DNA of 64,000 bases from Agelas oroides. Its lineage: Eukaryota > Porifera > Demospongiae > Agelasida > Agelasidae. The notes beneath the pieces were generated by a model. It saw only the letters and a program-made list of their open reading frames with translations. It searched no databases and had not been told where the DNA came from. This document shows positions 26,101 through 40,496 of the stretch, in pieces (positions within the stretch are counted from its first letter, which is position 1; every line of letters starts with the position of its first letter). The position numbers and the translations under genes were made by a program. The stretch spans positions 12,183,118 to 12,247,117 of the forward strand of contig OX422185.1 in the NCBI GenBank assembly GCA_949130485.1. The letters run 5' to 3'.

Positions 26101-26500
26101 ACTTGACTCTACTAAACACTACCTTGGCTCTAACTTGCTCCACTACATTCTACCATGGCTCTACTTGACTCTACATGACTACTATACTCTACCATGGCTC
26201 TACTTGACTCTACTTGACTCTACTACACTCTATCATGGCTCTACTTGGCTCTACTTGAGTTCACTACACTCTACCTTTGCTCTACTTGGCTCTACTTGAC
26301 TCGACTACACTCTACCATGGCTCTACTCCATTGTATATTATGGCTCTACTTCACACTACATGACTCTACTACATTCTACCATGGCTCTACTTGACTCCAC
26401 TACACTCTACCATGGCTCAACTTGGCTCTACTTGATTCTACTACACTCTACCATAGCTCTACTCCATTCTACCATGGCTCTACCTGACATTACATGATTC

Positions 26501-29500
26501 TACTAAATGCTACCATGGCTCTTCGTGATTTTACTTGACTCTCCTACACTCTACCATTGCTCTACTTGGCTCTACTACAATCTACCATGGCTCTACTTGA
26601 CTCTACTGCACTATATCATTGCTAGACCTGGTTCTACTTGTCTCTACTACACTCTACATTGTCTCTACTACATCCTACCATGGATCCACGTGACTCTACT
26701 TGACCCTCCCACACTCTAACATGACTCTACCATGCTCTACTACATTCTACCATGGCTCTACTTGACTCTACATGACTCTACTACATTCTACCATGGCTCT
26801 ACTTGACTCTACTTGACTCTATTACACTCTACCATGGCTCAACTTGGCTCTACTTGATCCACTACACTCTACCTTGGCTCAACTTGGCTCTACTTGACTC
26901 TGCTACAGTCTACCATGGCTCTACTCCATTGTATCATGGCTTTACTTGACACTACATGACTCTAGTACATTCTACCATGGCTCTACTTGACTCTACTTGA
27001 CTCTACTACACTCTACCATGGCTCTACTTTGCTCTACTTGAGTCCACTACACCCTAGCTTGGCTCTACTTGGCTCTATGTGACTCTACAACACTCTACCA
27101 TGGCTCTACTTGGCTCTACTTGACTCTACTACACTCTACCATGTCTCTACTAAATTCTACCGTGGCTCCACGGGACTCTACGTGACTCTACTGCATTCCA
27201 CCATAGCTCTACTTGACTCTGTATGCCTCAACTACATTGTACCATGGCTGTACGTGACTCTACATGACTCTACTACATTCTGCCATGGCTCTACTTGACT
27301 CTATTTGGCTGTACTACACTCTACCTTTGCTCTACTACATTCTAACATGGCTCCACGTGACTCTACTTGACTCTACTACTCACTACCATGGCTCTAACTT
27401 GCTCTACTACATTCTACCATGGCTCTACTTGACTCTACATGACTCTACTACATTCTACCATGGCTCTACTTGACTCTACTTGACTCTACTAGTCCCTATC
27501 ATGGCTCTCCTTGGCTCTACTTGAGTCCACTACACTCTACCTTGACTCTACTTGGCTCTACTTGACTCGACTACACTCTACCATGGCTCTACTCCATTGT
27601 ATATCATGGCTCTACTTCACACTACATGACTCTACTATATTCTACCATGGCTCTACTTCACTCCACTACACTCTACCATGGCTCAACGTGGCTCTACTTG
27701 ATTCTACTACACTCCACCATGGCTCTACTCCATTCTACCATGGCTCTACTTGATATTACATGATTCTACTAAATGCTACCATGGCTCTTCGTGATTTTAC
27801 TTGACTCTCCTACACTCTACCATGGCTCTACTTGGATCTACTTGACTCTACTACACTCTACCATGTCTCTACTACATTCTACCATGGCTCCACGTGACTC
27901 TACTTGACTCTACTACATCCTACTATAGCTCTACTTGACTCTGTATACCTCTACTACATTCTACCATGGCTCTACTTGACTCTACTTGACTGTACTACAC
28001 CCTACCTTGGCTCTACTACATTCCACCATGGCTCCACGTGAGTCTACTTGACTCTACTACATTCTACCATCGCTCTACTTGGCTCTACTTGACTCTACTA
28101 CACTCTACCATGACTCTACTTGGCTCTACGTGACTCTACTACACTCTACCATGGCTCTACTCCATTGTACCATGGGTCAACTTGACACTACATGACTCTA
28201 CAACATTCTACCATGCCTCTACTTGACTCTACTACACTCTACAATGGCTCTACATGGCTCTACTTGACTCTACTACACTATATCATTGCTAGACCTGGTT
28301 CTATTTGTCTCTACTACACTCTACCTTGGCTCTACTACATCCTACCATGGATCCACGTGACTCTACTTGACTCTCCTACATTCTACCATGGCTCTACCTT
28401 GCTCTACTACATTCTACCATGGCTCTTCTTGACTCTACATTACTCTAGTACATTCTACCATGGCTCTACTTCACTCTACTACACTCTACGATGGCTCTAC
28501 TTGGCTCTACTCGACTCTATTACACTATATCATTGCTAGAACTGGCTCTACTTGTCTGTACAACACTCTACGTTGGGTCTACTACACCCTACCATGGATC
28601 CACATGACTCTACTTGACTCTCCTACACTCTACCATGGCTCTACCTTGCTCTACTACATTTTACCATGGCTCTACTTGACTCTACATGAGTCTAATACAT
28701 TCAACAATGGCTCTACTTGACTCTACTTGACTCTACTTGAGTCCTCTACACTCTACCTTGCCTCTACTTTGCTCTACTTGACTCTACTACACTCTACCAT
28801 AGCTCAACTCCATTGTATATCATGGCTCTACTTCATACTACATGAGTCTACTACATTCTACCATGTCTCTACTTGACTCTACTACACTCTACCATGGCTC
28901 AACTTGGCTCTACTTGATTCCACTACACTCTACCATGGCTCTACTTGATTGTACCGTGGCTCTACTTGACACTACATGACTCTACTACATTCTACCATGG
29001 CTCTACTTGACTCTACTACACTCTACCATGGTTCTACCTTGCTCTTCTACATTCTACCATGGCTCTACTTGACTCTACATGACTCTAATACACTCTACCA
29101 TGGCTCTACTTGACTCTACTACACTCTACCATGGCTCTACCTTGCTCTTCTACATTCTACCATGGCTCTACTTGACTCTACATGACTCTACTACATTCTA
29201 CCATGGCTCTACTTGACTCTACTACACTCTATGATGGCTCTACTTGGCTCTACTTGACTCTACTGCACTATATCATTGCTAGACATGGCTCTACTTGTCT
29301 CTACTACACTCTACCTTGGCTCTACTACATCCTACCATGGATCCACGTGACTCTACTTGACTCTCGTACACTCTACCATGGCTCTACCTTGCTCTACTAC
29401 ATTCTACCATGGCTCTACTTGACTCTACATGACTCTAATACATTCAACCATGGCTCTACTTGACTCTACTTGACTCTACCACACTCTACCATGGCTCTAC

Positions 29501-32310
29501 TTGACTCTACTTGAGTCCACTACACTCTACCTTGGCTCTACTTGGCTCTACTTGACTCTACTACACTCTACCATGGCTCTACTCCATGGTATATAATGGC
29601 TCTACTTCACACTACATGAATCTACTACATTCTACCATGGCTCTACTTGACTCTACTACACCCTACCATGGCTCAACTTGGCTCTACTTGACTCTACTAC
29701 ACTCTACCATGGCTCTACTCCATTGTACCATGGCTGTACTTGACAGTACATGATTCTACTGAATTCTACCATGGTTCTACTTGATTCTACTACACTCTAC
29801 GATGGCTCTACTTTGCTCTACTCGACACTACTACACTCTACCATGGCTGTACTCCATAGTACCCTGTCTCTACTTGACTCTACTTGACTCTACTTGACTC
29901 TACTGCATTCTACCATGGCTCTTGTTGATTCTACTTGACTCTCCTACACTCTACCATTGCTCTACTTGGCTCTACTACACTCTACCATGGCTCTACTTGT
30001 CTCTACTTGACTGTACTACAGTCTACCATGTCTCTACTACATTCTACCATGGCTCCACGTGACTCTACTTGACTCTACTACATTCTACGATAGCTCTTCT
30101 TGACTCTGTATACCTCTACTACATTCTACAATGACTCTAATTGTCTCTATATGACTGTACTATACTCTACCATGTCTCTACTACATTCTACCATGACTCC
30201 AAGTGACTCTACTTGACTGTACTACATTCTACGATAGCTCTACTTGACTCTGTATACCTCTACTACATTCTACGATGGCTCCACTTGACTCTACTACACT
30301 CTAGCTTGGCTCTACTACATTCTACCATGGCTCCACGTGACTCTATTTGACTCTACTGCATTCTACCATGGCTCTACCTGGCTCTACTTCATTCTACCAT
30401 GGCTCTACTTGGCTCTACATGACTCTACTACATGCTACCGTGGCTCATGTTGATTCCACTTGACTCTCCTACACTCTACCATTGCTCTACTTGGCTCTAC
30501 TACACTCTACCATGGCTCTACTTGTCTCTACTTGACTGTACTACACTCTACCATGTCTCTACTACATTCTACCATGACTCCACGTGACTCTACTTAACTC
30601 TACTATACATTCTATGATATCTCTACTTGACTCTGTATTCCTCAACTACATTCTAGCATGTCTCTACTTGACTCTACTTGACTGTACAACACTCTAGCTT
30701 GGCTCTAGTACATTCTACCATGGCTCCACGTGACTCTACTTGACTCTACTGCATTCTACCATGGCTCTACCTGGCTCTACTACATTCTACCATGGCTCTA
30801 CTTGGCTCTACATGACTCTACTACATGCTACCGTGGCTCTTCTTGATTCTACTTGACTCTCCTACACTCTACCATTGCTCTACATGGCTCTACTATACTC
30901 TACCATGGCTCTACTTGTCTCTACTTGACTGTACTACACTCTACTATGTCTCTACTACATTCTACCATGACTCCACGTGACTCTATTTGAGTCTACTACA
31001 TTCTGCGATAGCTCTACTTGACTCTGTATACCTCTACTACATTCTACCATGGCTCCACGTGACTCTACTTGACTCTACTGCATTCTACCATGGCTCTACC
31101 TGGCTCTACTACATTTTACCATTGCTCTACTTGGTTCCACATGCTTCTACTACATGCTACCGTCGCTCTACGTGGCTCTACCTGACTCTACTACACTCTA
31201 CCATGGCTCTACTCCATAGTACCATGTCTCTACTTGACACTACATGACTCTACTTCATTCTACCATCGCTCTACTTGGCTCTACTTGACTCTACTACACT
31301 CTACCATGACTCTACTTGGCTCTACGTGACTCTACCACACTCTACCATGACTCTACTTGGATCTACTTGACTCTACTACACTCTACCATACTCTACTCCA
31401 TTGTACCATGGCTCTACTTGACACTACATGACTCTACTACATTCTACCATGGCTCTACTTGACTCTACTACACTCTACGATGGCTCTACTTGGCTCTACT
31501 TGAGTCTACTACACTCTACCATGTCTCTACTACATTCTACCATGGTTCCACGTGACTCTACTGCATTCTACCATAGCTCTACTTGACTCTGTATGCCTCT
31601 AGTACATTGTACCATGGCTCTACTTGACTCTACATGACTCTACTACATTCTGCCATGGCTCTACCTGACTTTACGTGACTGTACTACATTCTACCTTGGC
31701 TCTACTACATTCTAACATGGCTCCACGTGACCCTACTTTACTCTCCAACTCTCTACCATGGCTCTACTTGACTGTACATGACTCTAATACATTCAACCAT
31801 GTCTCGACTTGACTCTACTTGATTCTACTACAGTCTACCATGGCTCTACTTGACTCTACTTGAGTCCACTACACTCTACCTTGGCTCTACTTGGCTCTAC
31901 TTGACTCTACTACACTCTGCCATGGCTCTACTCCATTGTAGATTATGGCTCTACTTCACAGTACAGGAGTCTACTACATTCTACCATGGCTCTACTTGAC
32001 TCTACCACACTCTACAATGGCTCAACTTGGCTCTACTTGATTCTACTACACTGTACCATGGCTCTACTCCATTGTACCATGGCTCTACTTGACACTACAT
32101 GATTCTACTGAATTCTACCATGGCTCTTCTTGACTCTACTTGACTCTCCTACACTCTACCATTGCTCTACTTGGGTCTACTACACACTACCATGGCTCTA
32201 TCTGGCTCTACGTGACTCTACTACACACTATCATGGCTCTACTTGACTCTTCAACACTCTACCATGGCTCTACTCCATTGTACCATGGCTCTACTTGACA
32301 CTACATGATT
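26501..32310 (+). repeat. TR2 right forward block, 26.5-32.3 kb
   Basis: Only TR2 is present. The part from about 26.6 to 28.7 kb is repeated at about 48.5-50.7 kb (offset 21895, then 21985). The part from 27.4 to 28.7 kb also resembles 34.3-35.6 and 38.95-40.27 kb. The part from 29.9 to 31.9 kb is repeated with indels at 42.5-45.6 kb. A 247 bp pair occupies 28213-28720. Confidence 0.85.
28213..28720 (+). repeat. 247 bp higher-order pair (second subtype)
   Basis: The first copy has GCTAGACCTGGTTC and the second has GCTAGAACTGG, 247 bp apart. The same ordered pair recurs at 33630, 35100, 38292, 39762, 40628 and 50198, so the pair itself was copied as a unit. Confidence 0.8.
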
Positions 32311-35300
32311 CTACTGAATTCTACCATGGCTCTTCTTGACTCTACTTGACTCTCCTACACTCTACAATTGCTCTACTTGGCTCTACTACACTCTACCATG
32401 GCTCTACTTGGCTCTACTTGACTCTACTACACTCTACGATGTCTCTACTACATTCTATCATGGCTCCACATGACTCTACGTGACTCTACTACATTCTACC
32501 ATAGCTCTACTTGCCTCTGTATGTCTCTACTACATTCTACCACAGCTCTACGTGACGCTACTTGACTCTACTACATTCTGCCATGGCTTTACTTGACTCT
32601 ACTTGACTGTACTACACTCTACCTTGGTTCTACTACATTCTACCACGGCTCCACGAGACTCTACTTGACTCTACTGCATTCTACCATGGCTCTACCTGGC
32701 TCTACTACATTCTACCATGGCTCTACTTGGTACTACATTACTCTACTACATGCTACCGTGGCTCTCCTTGTCTCTACATGACTCTACTACACTCTACCAT
32801 GGCTCTACTCCATTGTACCATGGCTGTACATGACACTACATGACTCTACTACATTCTACCATGGCTCTACGTGACTCTACTACACTGTACCATGGCTCAA
32901 CTTGGCTCTACTTGACTCTACTACACTCTACCATGGCTCTACTCCATTGTACCATGGTTCTACTTGACACTACATGATTCTACTAAATTCTACCACGGTT
33001 CTACTTGCCTCTACTACACTCTACGATGCCTCTGCTTGGCTCCACCTGACTCTACTACATTATAGCATTGCTAGACCTGGCTCTACTTGTCTCTACTACA
33101 CTCTACCTTGTCTCCACTACATCCTACCGTGGATCCACGTGACTCTACTTGACTCTCCTACACTCTACCATGGCTCTACCATGCTCTACTACACTCTACT
33201 ATGGCTCTACTTGGCTCTACTTGAGTCCACTACACTCTACCATGGCTCTACTTGGCTCTACTTGACTCTACTACACTCTACCATGTCTCTACTAAATTCT
33301 ACCATAGCTCCACGTGACTCTACGTGACTCTACTGCATTCTACCATAGCTCTACTTGACTCTGTATGCCTCTACTACATTGTACCATGGCTCTACTTGAC
33401 TCTACATGATTCTACTACATTCTGCCATGGTTCTACTTGACTCTACTTGACTCTACTAAACACTACCTTGGCTCTAACTTGCTCTACTACATTCTACCAT
33501 GGCTCTACTTGACTCTACATGACTACTATACTCTACCATGGCTCTACTTGTCCCTACTTGACTCTACTACACTCTATCATGGCTCTACTTGGCTCTACTT
33601 GAGTCCACTACACTCTACCTTGGCTCTACTTGGCTCTACTTGACTCGACTACACTCTACAATGGCTCTACATGGCTCTACTTGACTCTACTACACTATAT
33701 CATTGCTAGACCTGGTTCTATTTGTCTCTACTACACTCTACCTTGGCTCTACTACATCCTACCATGGATCCACGTGACCCTACTTGACTCTCCTACATTC
33801 TACCATGGTTCTACCTTGCTCTACTACATTCTACCATGGCTCTTCTTGACTCTACATTACTCTAGTACATTCTACCATGGCTCTACTTGACTCTGCTACA
33901 CTCTACGATGGCTCTACTTGGCTCTACTCGACTCTATTACACTATATCATTGCTAGAACTGGCTCTACTTGTCTCTACTACACTCTACCTTGGGTCTACT
34001 ACACCCTACCATGGATCCACATGACTCTACTTGACTCTCCTACACTCTACCATGGCTCTACCTTGCTCTACTACATTTTACCATGGCTCTACTTGACTCT
34101 ACATGACTCTAATACATTCAACAATGGCTCTACTTGACTCTACTTGACTCTACTTGAGTCCACTACACTCTACCTTGGCTCTACTTTGCTCTACTTGACT
34201 CTACTACACTCTACCATGGCTCAACTCCATTGTATATCATGGCTGTACTTCATATTACATGAGTCTACTACATTCTACCATGTCTCTACTTGACTCTACT
34301 TGACTCTACTAGTCTCTATCATGGCTCTCCTTGGCTCTACTTGAGTCCACTATACTCTACCTTGACTCTACTTGGCTCTACTTGACTCGACTACACTCTA
34401 CCATGGCTCTACTCCATTGTATATCATGGCTCTACTTCACACTACATGACTCTACTATATTCTACCATGGCTCTACTTGACTCCACTACACTCTACCATG
34501 GCTCAACGTGGCTCTACTTGATTCTACTATACTCTACCATGGCTCTACTTGATATTACATGATTCTACTAAATGCTACCATGGCTCTTCGTGATTTTACT
34601 TGACTCTCCTACACTCTACCATGGCTCTACTTGGATCTACTTGACTCTACTACACTCTACCATGGCTCTATAGCTACTTGTCTCTACTTGACTCTACTAC
34701 ACTCTACCATGTCTCTACTACATTCTACCATGGCTCCACGTGACTCTACTTGACTCTACTACATCCTACTATAGCTCTACTTGACTCTGTATACCTCTAC
34801 TACATTCTACCATGGCTCTACTTGACTCTACTTGACTGTACTACACTCTACCTTGGCTCTACTACATTCCACCATGGCTCCACGTGAGTCTACTTGACTC
34901 TACTACATTCTACCATCGATCTACTTGGCTCTACTTGACTCTACTACACTCTACCATGACTCTACTTGGCTCTACGTGACACTATCACACTCTACCGTGG
35001 CTCTACTTGGCTCTACTTGACTCTACTACACTCTACCATGGCTCTACTCCATTGTACCATGGGTCAACTTGACACTACATGACTCTACAACATTCTACCA
35101 TGCCTCTACTTGACTCTACTACACTCTACAATGGCTCTACATGGCTCTACTTGACTCTACTACACTATATCATTGCTAGACCTGGTTCTATTTGTCTCTA
35201 CTACACTCTACCTTGGCTCTACTACATCCTACCATGGATCCACGTGACTCTACTTGACTCTCCTACATTCTACCATGGCTCTACCTTGCTCTACTACATT

Positions 35301-36971
35301 CTACCATGGCTCTTCTTGACTCTACATTACTCTAGTACATTCTACCATGGCTCTACTTCACTCTACTACACTCTACGATGGCTCTACTTGGCTCTACTCG
35401 ACTCTATTACACTATATCATTGCTAGAACTGGCTCTACTTGTCTCTACTACACTCTACGTTGGGTCTACTACACCCTACCATGGATCCACATGACTCTAC
35501 TTGACTCTCCTACACTCTACCATGGCTCTACCTTGCTCTACTACATTTTACCATGGCTCTACTTGACTCTACATGAGTCTAATACATTCAACAATGGCTC
35601 TACTTGACTCTACTTGACTCTACTTGAGTCCACTACACTCTACCTTGGCTCTACTTTGCTCTACTTGACTCTACTACACTCTACCATAGCTCAACTCCAT
35701 TGTATATCATGGCTCTACTTCATACTACATGAGTCTACTACATTCTACCATGTCTCTACTTGACTCTAGTACACTCTACCATGGCTCAACTTGGCTCTAC
35801 TTGATTCTACTACACTCTACCATGGCTCTACTTGATTGTACCATGGCTCTACTTGACACTACATGACTCTACTACATTCTACCATGGCTCTACTTGACTC
35901 TACTACACTCTACCATGGCTCTACCTTGCTCTTCTACATTCTACCATGGCTCTACTTGACTCTACTACACTCTACCATGGCTCAACTTGGCTCTACTTGA
36001 TTCCACTACACTCTACCATGGCTCTACTTGATTGTACCGTGGCTCTACTTGACACTACATGACTCTACTACATTCTACCATGGCTCTACTTGACTCTACT
36101 ACACTCTACCATGGCTCTACCTTGCTCTTCTACATTCTACCATGGCTCTACTTGACTCTACATGACTCTACTACATTCTACCATGGCTCTACTTGACTCT
36201 ACTACACTCTACCATGGCTCTACCTTGCTCTTCTACATTCTACCATGGCTCTACTTGACTCTACATGACTCTACTACATTCTACCATGGCTCTACTTGAC
36301 TCTACTACACTCTATGATGGCTCTACTTGGCTCTACTTGACTCTACTGCACTATATCATTGCTAGACATGGCTCTACTTGTCTCTACTACACTCTACCTT
36401 GGCTCTACTACATCCTACCATGGATCCACGTGACTCTACTTGACTCTCGTACACTCTACCATGGCTCTACCTTGCTCTACTACATTCTACCATGGCTCTA
36501 CTTGACTCTACATGACTCTAATACATTCAACCATGGCTCTACTTGACTCTACTTGACTCTACCACACTCTACCATGGCTCTACTTGACTCTACTTGAGTC
36601 CACTACACTCTACCTTGGCTCTACTTGGCTCTACTTGACTCTACTACACTCTACCATGGCTCTACTCCATTGTATATTATGGCTCTACTTCACACTACAT
36701 GACTCTACTACATTTTACCATGGCTCTACTTGACTCTACTACACCCTACCATGGCTCAACTTGGCTCTACTTGACTCTACTACACTCTACCATGGCTCTA
36801 CTCCATTGTACCATGGCTGTACTTGACAGTACATGATTCTACTGAATTCTACCATGGTTCTACTTGATTCTACTACACTCTACGATGGCTCTACTTTGCT
36901 CTACTCGACACTACTACACTCTACCATGGCTGTACTCCATAGTACCCTGTCTCTACTTGACTCTACTTGAC
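32310..36971 (+). repeat. 4662 bp segmental duplication, copy A
   Basis: Copy A matches copy B (from 36972) at a constant offset of 4662 from 32311 to about 35834. By eye I find only about seven substitutions in 3.5 kb (for example near 32361, 32785, 33809, 34245, 34915 and 35577). It contains one P-Q composite (32593-33180) and two 247 bp pairs (33630-34137, 35100-35607). Its right end, at about 36971, is where the sequence switches to a second copy of its own start. Confidence 0.88.
32593..33180 (+). repeat. P-Q composite, copy 2
   Basis: The CCACGAGAC marker is at 32651 and TTATAGCATT at 33060, an offset of exactly 14849 from copy 1. P-to-Q spacing is 381 bp. Confidence 0.82.
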
Positions 36972-39900
36972 TCTACTGAATTCTACCATGGCTCTTCTTG
37001 ACTCTACTTGACTCTCCTACACTCTACAATTGCTCAACTTGGCTCTACTACACTCTACCATGGCTCTACTTGGCTCTACTTGACTCTACTACACTCTACG
37101 ATGTCTCTACTACATTCTATCATGGCTCCACATGACTCTACGTGACTCTACTACATTCTACCATAGCTCTACTTGCCTCTGTATGTCTCTACTACATTCT
37201 ACCACAGCTCTACGTGACGCTACTTGACTCTACTACATTCTGCCATGGCTTTACTTGACTCTACTTGACTGTACTACACTCTACCTTGGTTCTACTACAT
37301 TCTACCACGGCTCCACGAGACTCTACTTGACTCTACTGCATTCTACCATGGCTCTACCTGGCTCTACTACATTCTACCATGGCTCTACTTGGTACTACAT
37401 TACTCTACTACATGCTACCGTGGCTCTCCTTGTCTCTACATGACTCTACTGCACTCTACCATGGCTCTACTCCATTGTACCATGGCTGTACATGACACTA
37501 CATGACTCTACTACATTCTACCATGGCTCTACGTGACTCTACTACACTGTACCATGGCTCAACTTGGCTCTACTTGACTCTACTACACTCTACCATGGCT
37601 CTACTCCATTGTACCATGGTTCTACTTGACACTACATGATTCTACTAAATTCTACCACGGTTCTACTTGCCTCTACTACACTCTACGATGCCTCTGCTTG
37701 GCTCCACCTGACTCTACTACATTATAGCATTGCTAGACCTGGCTCTACTTGTCTCTACTACACTCTACCTTGTCTCCACTACATCCTACCGTGGATCCAC
37801 GTGACTCTACTTGACTCTCCTACACTCTACCATGGCTCTACCATGCTCTACTACACTCTACTATGGCTCTACTTGGCTCTACTTGAGTCCACTACACTCT
37901 ACCATGGCTCTACTTGGCTCTACTTGACTCTACTACACTCTACCATGTCTCTACTAAATTCTACCATAGCTCCACGTGACTCTACGTGACTCTACTGCAT
38001 TCTACCATAGCTCTACTTGACTCTGTATGCCTCTACTACATTGTACCATGGCTCTACTTGACTCTACATGATTCTACTACATTCTGCCATGGTTCTACTT
38101 GACTCTACTTGACTCTACTAAACACTACCTTGGCTCTAACTTGCTCTACTACATTCTACCATGGCTCTACTTGACTCTACATGACTACTATACTCTACCA
38201 TGGCTCTACTTGTCCCTACTTGACTCTACTACACTCTATCATGGCTCTACTTGGCTCTACTTGAGTCCACTACACTCTACCTTGGCTCTACTTGGCTCTA
38301 CTTGACTCGACTACACTCTACAATGGCTCTACATGGCTCTACTTGACTCTACTACACTATATCATTGCTAGACCTGGTTCTATTTGTCTCTACTACACTC
38401 TACCTTGGCTCTACTACATCCTACCATGGATCCACGTGACCCTACTTGACTCTCCTACATTCTACCATGGCTCTACCTTGCTCTACTACATTCTACCATG
38501 GCTCTTCTTGACTCTACATTACTCTAGTACATTCTACCATGGCTCTACTTGACTCTGCTACACTCTACGATGGCTCTACTTGGCTCTACTCGACTCTATT
38601 ACACTATATCATTGCTAGAACTGGCTCTACTTGTCTCTACTACACTCTACCTTGGGTCTACTACACCCTACCATGGATCCACATGACTCTACTTGACTCT
38701 CCTACACTCTACCATGGCTCTACCTTGCTCTACTACATTTTACCATGGCTCTACTTGACTCTACATGACTCTAATACATTCAACAATGGCTCTACTTGAC
38801 TCTACTTGACTCTACTTGAGTCCACTACACTCTACCTTGGCTCTACTTTGCTCTACTTGACTCTACTACACTCTACCATGGCTCAACTCCATTGTATATC
38901 ATGGCTCTACTTCATATTACATGAGTCTACTACATTCTACCATGTCTCTACTTGACTCTACTTGACTCTACTAGTCTCTATCATGGCTCTCCTTGGCTCT
39001 ACTTGAGTCCACTATACTCTACCTTGACTCTACTTGGCTCTACTTGACTCGACTACACTCTACCATGGCTCTACTCCATTGTATATCATGGCTCTACTTC
39101 ACACTACATGACTCTACTATATTCTACCATGGCTCTACTTGACTCCACTACACTCTACCATGGCTCAACGTGGCTCTACTTGATTCTACTATACTCTACC
39201 ATGGCTCTACTTGATATTACATGATTCTACTAAATGCTACCATGGCTCTTCGTGATTTTACTTGACTCTCCTACACTCTACCATGGCTCTACTTGGATCT
39301 ACTTGACTCTACTACACTCTACCATGGCTCTATAGCTACTTGTCTCTACTTGACTCTACTACACTCTACCATGTCTCTACTACATTCTACCATGGCTCCA
39401 CGTGACTCTACTTGACTCTACTACATCCTACTATAGCTCTACTTGACTCTGTATACCTCTACTACATTCTACCATGGCTCTACTTGACTCTACTTGACTG
39501 TACTACACTCTACCTTGGCTCTACTACATTCCACCATGGCTCCACGTGAGTCTACTTGACTCTACTACATTCTACCATCGCTCTACTTGGCTCTACTTGA
39601 CTCTACTACACTCTACCATGACTCTACTTGGCTCTACGTGACACTATCACACTCTACCGTGGCTCTACTTGGCTCTACTTGACTCTACTACACTCTACCA
39701 TGGCTCTACTCCATTGTACCATGGGTCAACTTGACACTACATGACTCTACAACATTCTACCATGCCTCTACTTGACTCTACTACACTCTACAATGGCTCT
39801 ACATGGCTCTACTTGACTCTACTACACTATATCATTGCTAGACCTGGTTCTATTTGTCTCTACTACACTCTACCTTGGCTCTACTACATCCTACCATGGA

Positions 39901-40496
39901 TCCACGTGACTCTACTTGACTCTCCTACATTCTACCATGGCTCTACCTTGCTCTACTACATTCTACCATGGCTCTTCTTGACTCTACATTACTCTAGTAC
40001 ATTCTACCATGGCTCTACTTCACTCTACTACACTCTACGATGGCTCTACTTGGCTCTACTCGACTCTATTACACTATATCATTGCTAGAACTGGCTCTAC
40101 TTGTCTCTACTACACTCTACGTTGGGTCTACTACACCCTACCATGGATCCACATGACTCTACTTGACTCTCCTACACTCTACCATGGCTCTACCTTGCTC
40201 TACTACATTTTACCATGGCTCTACTTGACTCTACATGACTCTAATACATTCAACAATGGCTCTACTTGACTCTACTTGACTCTACTTGAGTCCACTACAC
40301 TCTACCTTGGCTCTACTTTGCTCTACTTGACTCTACTACACTCTACCATAGCTCAACTCCATTGTATATCATGGCTCTACTTCATACTACATGAGTCTAC
40401 TACATTCTACCATGTCTCTACTTGACTCTAGTACACTCTACCATGGCTCAACTTGGCTCTACTTGATTCTACTACACTCTACCATGGCTCTACTTG
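36972..40496 (+). repeat. 4662 bp segmental duplication, copy B (truncated)
   Basis: It starts inside CTCTACTGAATTC (36971-36983). Bases to the left match a different module (that of 29.9 and 42.5 kb, which has CTCTACTGCATTC). It ends near 40496, where CTCTACTTGATTG of copy A is replaced by CTCTACTTGGCTC, the sequence of about 34963. Both breakpoints are inside a CTCTAC sub-monomer. It contains 247 bp pairs at 38292-38799 and 39762-40269. Confidence 0.88.
37255..37842 (+). repeat. P-Q composite, copy 3
   Basis: This lies 4662 bp after copy 2 and is nearly identical to it. CCACGAGAC is at 37313 and TTATAGCATT at 37722. Confidence 0.82.

Larger units (their letters stand above)
16831..26500 (+). 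repeat. TR2 right forward block, segment of 1-1.6 kb shuffled modules
   Basis: Modules recur in related but rearranged order. The CTTCGTGATTTTACTTG marker lies near 16940, 18427 and 21927. Segment 16.83-17.23 kb repeats at 18.32-18.72 kb (offset 1484). The TTATAGCATTG marker lies at 18211, 19839, 20870, 25086 and 25549. The block after 18722 contains small insertions relative to its partner after 17235. Nothing but TR2 is present. Confidence 0.85.
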
